Below, in pieces: positions 60,720 to 64,000 of a stretch of 64,000 bases of DNA (the first letter of the stretch is position 1; each line of letters opens with the position of its first letter). The DNA lies in contig CM032127.1 in the NCBI GenBank assembly GCA_018894105.1, forward strand, positions 7,099,001-7,163,000, in the 5' to 3' direction. A program made the position numbers and the translations under genes. The stretch comes from Jacaranda mimosifolia (Eukaryota > Streptophyta > Magnoliopsida > Lamiales > Bignoniaceae). The notes beneath the pieces are model-generated. The model was not told where the DNA came from. It saw only the letters and a list, made by a program, of their open reading frames with translations, and made no database searches.

Positions 60720-62220
60720 GAAAGTGACTTTGACTCGAGAGTACAAGTTTTGATAAAATAAAGTAAAATTTTGGAACACTTGAAGTATAGAACTTCAATG
60801 AATATAGTATAAGTTTAGATAAAATGATGTATAAAATGAAGTATAATTTTAAAAAATAGAAATACAATTTTTTATAAAGTGAAGTACAATTTCAGAACAC
60901 CTGAAGTATAAAACCTTAGCAATTGCAACACAATTTTTGAATAATCCATTAGTAAAATACTTGAAACTTAAATAATAGATTCAGATAACTGAAGTACAAG
61001 TTCAGAACACTTGAAGTATAGAACTTCAATGAATAGAGTACATGTTTAGGTAAAATGATGTATAAAATGAAGTATAATTTTAAAAAATGAAAGTACAATT
61101 TTAGATAAAGTGAAGTACAATTTCAGAACACCTGAAGTATAAAACCTCAGTAATTGCAGTATAATTTTTGGATAATTCATTAGTAGAACACTTGAAACTT
61201 AAATAATAGATTCAAATAACTGAAGTATAAGTTTATATAAAATAAAGTACAATTTCGAAACACTTAAAGTATAGAACTTCAATAAATAGAGTACATGTTT
61301 ATGTAAAATGAAGTATAATTTCAAAAAATAGAAGTACAATTTTATATAAAAAGAAGTACAATTTTAGAACACTTGAAGTATAAATCCTTAGCAATTGCAA
61401 TACGATTTTGAATAATCCATTAGTAGAACACTTGAAGTATAAAACTTAAATAATAGATTCAGATAATTGAAGTACAAGTTTACATAAAATGAAGTACAAT
61501 TTCAGAACACTTGAAGTATAGAACTTCAATGAATAGAGTACATGTTTAGGTAAAACAATGTATGAAATGAAGTATAATTTCAAAAAATAGAAGTACAATT
61601 TTAGATAAAGTGAAGTACAATTTCAAAACACTTGAAGTATAAAACTTTAGCAATTGCAGTACAATTTTTGGATAATCCATTAGTAAAACAATTTAAACTT
61701 AAATAATATATTCAAAACTAAAGTATAAGTTTAGATAAAATGAAGTACAATTTCGAAACACTTGAAGTATAGAACTTTAATGAATAAAGTACAGGTTTAG
61801 ATAAAATGAAGTACAAAAGAAAGTATAATTTAAGAAAATAAAAGTACAATTTTACATAAATTGAAGTACAATTTCAAAACGCTTGAAGTATAAAGTCCTA
61901 GCAACTACAGTATATTTTGGTTAATTGATAAATATAACACTTAAAGTTTATAACTTCAATAAATATAGTACAATCTTTGATAAAATGAAGTATAATTTCA
62001 GAAAATCAAAAGAATAATTTTATATAGAAGACGTATAGTTTAGGAACACTTCAAGTATAAACTGCTAGAAGTTGGAGTACAATTTTGGATAATCCATTAA
62101 TAGAACACTATCAATTAATAGAACACTTGAAGTATAAAACTTACATAATAGAGTACAATTTCAAAACCCTTCAAGTACAAAACTTTACAAACTGCAGTAC
62201 AGTTTAGATTCTATAGAAGT
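60720..62220. repeat. Minisatellite array D (period about 240 bp)
   Basis: About six higher-order units with GAAGTATAGAACTTCAATGA, TAGAGTACATGTTTAGGTAA, GAAGTATAATTTTAAAAAAT, AAGTGAAGTACAATTTCAGA, TTAGCAATTGCAGTACAATT and GGATAATCCATTAGTAGAAC. Each 240-bp unit is made of sub-units of 20-40 bp that each hold AGTAYAA. Marks at about 60790, 61030, 61265, 61510, 61750 and 61950. Confidence 0.85.
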
Positions 62221-62221
62221 A

Positions 62222-62495
62222 TTACCTTAAACCATCACTGCTCTTCTTTGCACTGCTGCTTAATTCATCCTTTCGGTTTACCAAGATGTCAACAACGTTC
62301 ATCTTCAATGTCAAATGTAGTAAGACTATATTCATGACACCGTCATCATCAGTCAAATTCATGTACAATTTTTGATGTGGAGCTATGTATTGCAAACTGA
62401 AGTGTTCGGCGTTGATTTCACTCTATTTTCTTGCGAGATTAATGTATATGTCCATTAACTTGATTGAACACTCCTACTTCACTACTGGTTGACAT
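62222..62495 (-). pseudogene. Broken MuDR-like transposase N-terminal remnant
   Basis: On the minus strand an ATG at 62495 opens MSTSSEVGVFNQVNGHIH and stops; 21 bp on (62415) another frame reads INAEHFSLQYIAPHQKLYMN then LTDDDGVMNIVLLHLTLKMN and VVDILVNRKDEL, to TAA at 62222. The pattern F-S-L-Q-Y-I-x-P then D-D-D-x-V-x-N resembles the start of plant Mutator transposases (a PB1-like domain before the catalytic core). The catalytic domain is absent; array D begins where it should continue. The position just inside the right inverted end, reading inward, is as expected for a Mutator transposase gene. Confidence 0.5.
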
Positions 62496-63042
62496 TGTCA
62501 GAAAAATATAAGAAACTCAGAAGCAACTGAGAAGAAGAAGAAACCCGAAAATGATGAAAATAAAAAGAGAAGAAGATAATGCAACTATCGGGTTGGTGGT
62601 TTTTGGTTCTAACGTTATTCTCATTCCTGCTGTGGAGCTTGTTGCATTTTTTCTGTTCTTTCTGTTTCTAGTATGATAGGGTTTACTATTTGCTTGTCCG
62701 GATGAAGAAGAAGTGAGAAAAAATTAATGAAAAATATTATTTTTAAGGGTATTTTTGTCAAATTAAGTGAGTGGGGAGTGATCTCTAAACTTTTAACAGA
62801 ACTAGGGAGTTTTTTCTATCAAAAATCAAGTGGGGACTGATCACAAAAGTGAAAAGTGTATTTGGTACTTTTAAATAAGTGTCCCGATGTTTTTTGCTCT
62901 TTTCCATTTTCAAGGAGGTAAAATACAATTTGTCCATTAATTTTATGCCAGAACAAAAAGTTGGAATCAATTAGCATCCATTAAAATAAAAAAATCTCTT
63001 ATATTTAGTTAAATAAATTTATTAGTTATTTATACATTATTT

Positions 63043-64000
63043 AAGGGTGAATTGCATTTTGTCCCCCTGTGTTAGTCATAAGTTGCAAAAATCTCCCCCA
63101 AGAAAAATAAATAGGCAGTGAACCCCCTTATACTTTCAAAAAAATAGCAAATGACCCCCCTCCATCGTGCGGTGCAAATCACGCGCTAGTAAGTGCGTTT
63201 GGTCTTGGATTTTTGCTGTTGAAATGTCAAATTTACCCCTAAAAATCAACCGTTGGATCTATTGAAAAAAATTGACGGTTCAGATCATTTCTAATTATAA
63301 AAAATTATAAAATATAAAATATATTTATTTATATAAATACATAAATATATAGTTAACTATATTTATATATATAGTTAAATATATGTATATATACATACTT
63401 ATATACACACCCACCCCCATCAACCCATCCAACCTTCCCCCTCCTCCACCCCCACCACCAGCCATCGGAACACTGGCTGACGGCTCGCCGCTGCTCGCAG
63501 GGCCTCCATGGCCGCCTTCATGGAGGCTGCCCTATGCGAGCCCCTATGGCGAGCGGCAGCCATGGGTGCCGCTGGAGGCTCGCTTAGCCTCTGCGAGCGG
63601 CGGCCATGGGCGCCACTCGCAGAGGTGGCCTCCATGGCCGCGAGTCCCCTGCTAGCGGCGGCCATGGCGGCTGCTCGCGGGTTAGATGGGGTGGGGGGTG
63701 GAATATAATATAAAATATTTATTTATAAATTTATACACAAATATATTTATGTTTATTATATTATATATTTATATTTATTATATAATATATATTTAAATAA
63801 AAAAGAAGAAATTATAAAGATGAAAATAAAAAAAATTGGTATAAAGGGGATGAAAAAAGATAATATAATATAATAAATTTTTTATTTATGTATTTATTAT
63901 ATTATATATTTATGTTTTTATGTATTTATAATATATTTATATATTTATGTTTATTATATTATATATTATATATTTATATATAAATAAAAAAGAATAAGTT
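63043..64000. repeat. GC-island composite repeat, copy 4 (runs off the window)
   Basis: It begins GGGTGAATTGCATTTTGTCC and contains CTCCCCCAAG, GAACCCCCTTATACTTTC, ACCCCTAAAAATCAACCGTT, TA-rich tracts, then CACCCACCCCCATC and a GC-rich island at 63450-63700 full of GGCCATGG / GCCATGGGCG words and TCGCGAG-like words, followed by TATATA tracts to the window end. Island frames of 66-90 codons exist on both strands and in several phases, mostly Ala-rich, so they reflect composition. The left-end sequence is a usable probe for the family. Confidence 0.6.

Larger units (their letters stand above)
56207..62885. mobile_element. 6.7-kb Mutator-like element with 9-bp TSD, filled with minisatellites
   Basis: An exact 9-bp repeat GATGTTTTT flanks it at 56198-56206 and 62886-62894. 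The inverted ends are about 140 bp: the left end reads CGGTTAATTAG, the reverse complement of the right end GGGACACTTAT, and both go on to TTTCA.TTT..GTGATCAG, TCCCCA.TTGA, AACTCCCTA, and ATCACTCCCCA. Long inverted ends with 9-bp duplications define Mutator-like elements. Inside are four sorts of tandem array (separate entries), a GC-richer insert (57290-57983) and a broken transposase remnant next to the right end. No intact transposase is present, so the copy is non-autonomous. Confidence 0.8.

Noticed and set aside
56860..62220. CRISPR-like array
   Set aside because: Units are 87-240 bp tandem repeats without unique spacers, in a plant genome; they are minisatellites.
63383..63708. Overlapping Ala/Pro-rich frames in the GC island
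   Set aside because: Frames are open on both strands and in several phases, with low-complexity composition and no splice or start context; this is what GC-rich repeats give by chance.

Overview
The window is nuclear DNA from a flowering plant, most likely a eudicot. The genes have many introns with GT/AG borders, the intergenic DNA is very AT-rich and full of transposons, and every recognisable protein is a plant housekeeping protein. I assembled gene models by joining exons across splice sites and checked that the phase carries through to the stop codon. No bacterial, organellar or viral genes were seen.

Gene-bearing regions, left to right: a REI1-like 60S ribosome maturation factor (3830-5873, +); a DUF1644 zinc-finger protein (8034-9918, -); the nuclear-envelope protein KAKU4 (17044-23669, +); COP9 signalosome subunit 5 (24487-28575, +); a plasma-membrane H+-ATPase of the AHA1/2/3 type (37133-43146, +); a plastid fibrillin of the FBN6/PAP8 type (44669-46208, +); a FAM32A-like spliceosomal protein (46492-47550, -); and an intronless PLS-class PPR protein (48213-49625, -). 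A possible two-exon micro-gene lies at 50425-51372 (-). From memory, the REI1-like, DUF1644 and KAKU4 genes are neighbours in Arabidopsis (At4g31410-At4g31430), so the left third looks like conserved microsynteny. The genes do not form one pathway; they are independent housekeeping loci.

The spaces between genes hold a rich set of transposons whose boundaries can be read from target-site duplications: a 1.0-kb Mutator-like element (2105-3115, 9-bp TSD), a small hAT-like MITE (11414-11647), a 694-bp solo LTR (11934-12627, 5-bp TSD, TG...CA), a possible Helitron end pair (16361-16602), a 1.1-kb foldback element with a TAA duplication (34481-35584), two members of one GGTGTTTG MITE family (13618, 52761), a tRNA-derived SINE with 17-bp TSDs (52209-52329), and a 6.7-kb Mutator-like element (56207-62885).

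Two structures are the most unusual. First, the 6.7-kb Mutator-like element is filled almost entirely by four kinds of minisatellite array (periods about 87, 104, 120 and 240 bp), all built around the core AGTAYA. The arrays are interrupted by a GC-richer insert, and a broken MuDR-like N-terminal coding remnant lies beside the right end. Second, a repeat with a GC-rich island full of GGCCATGG palindromes between C-rich and TA-repeat tracts occurs four times (about 1690, 14630, 55370, 63043) and looks like an undescribed non-autonomous element family.
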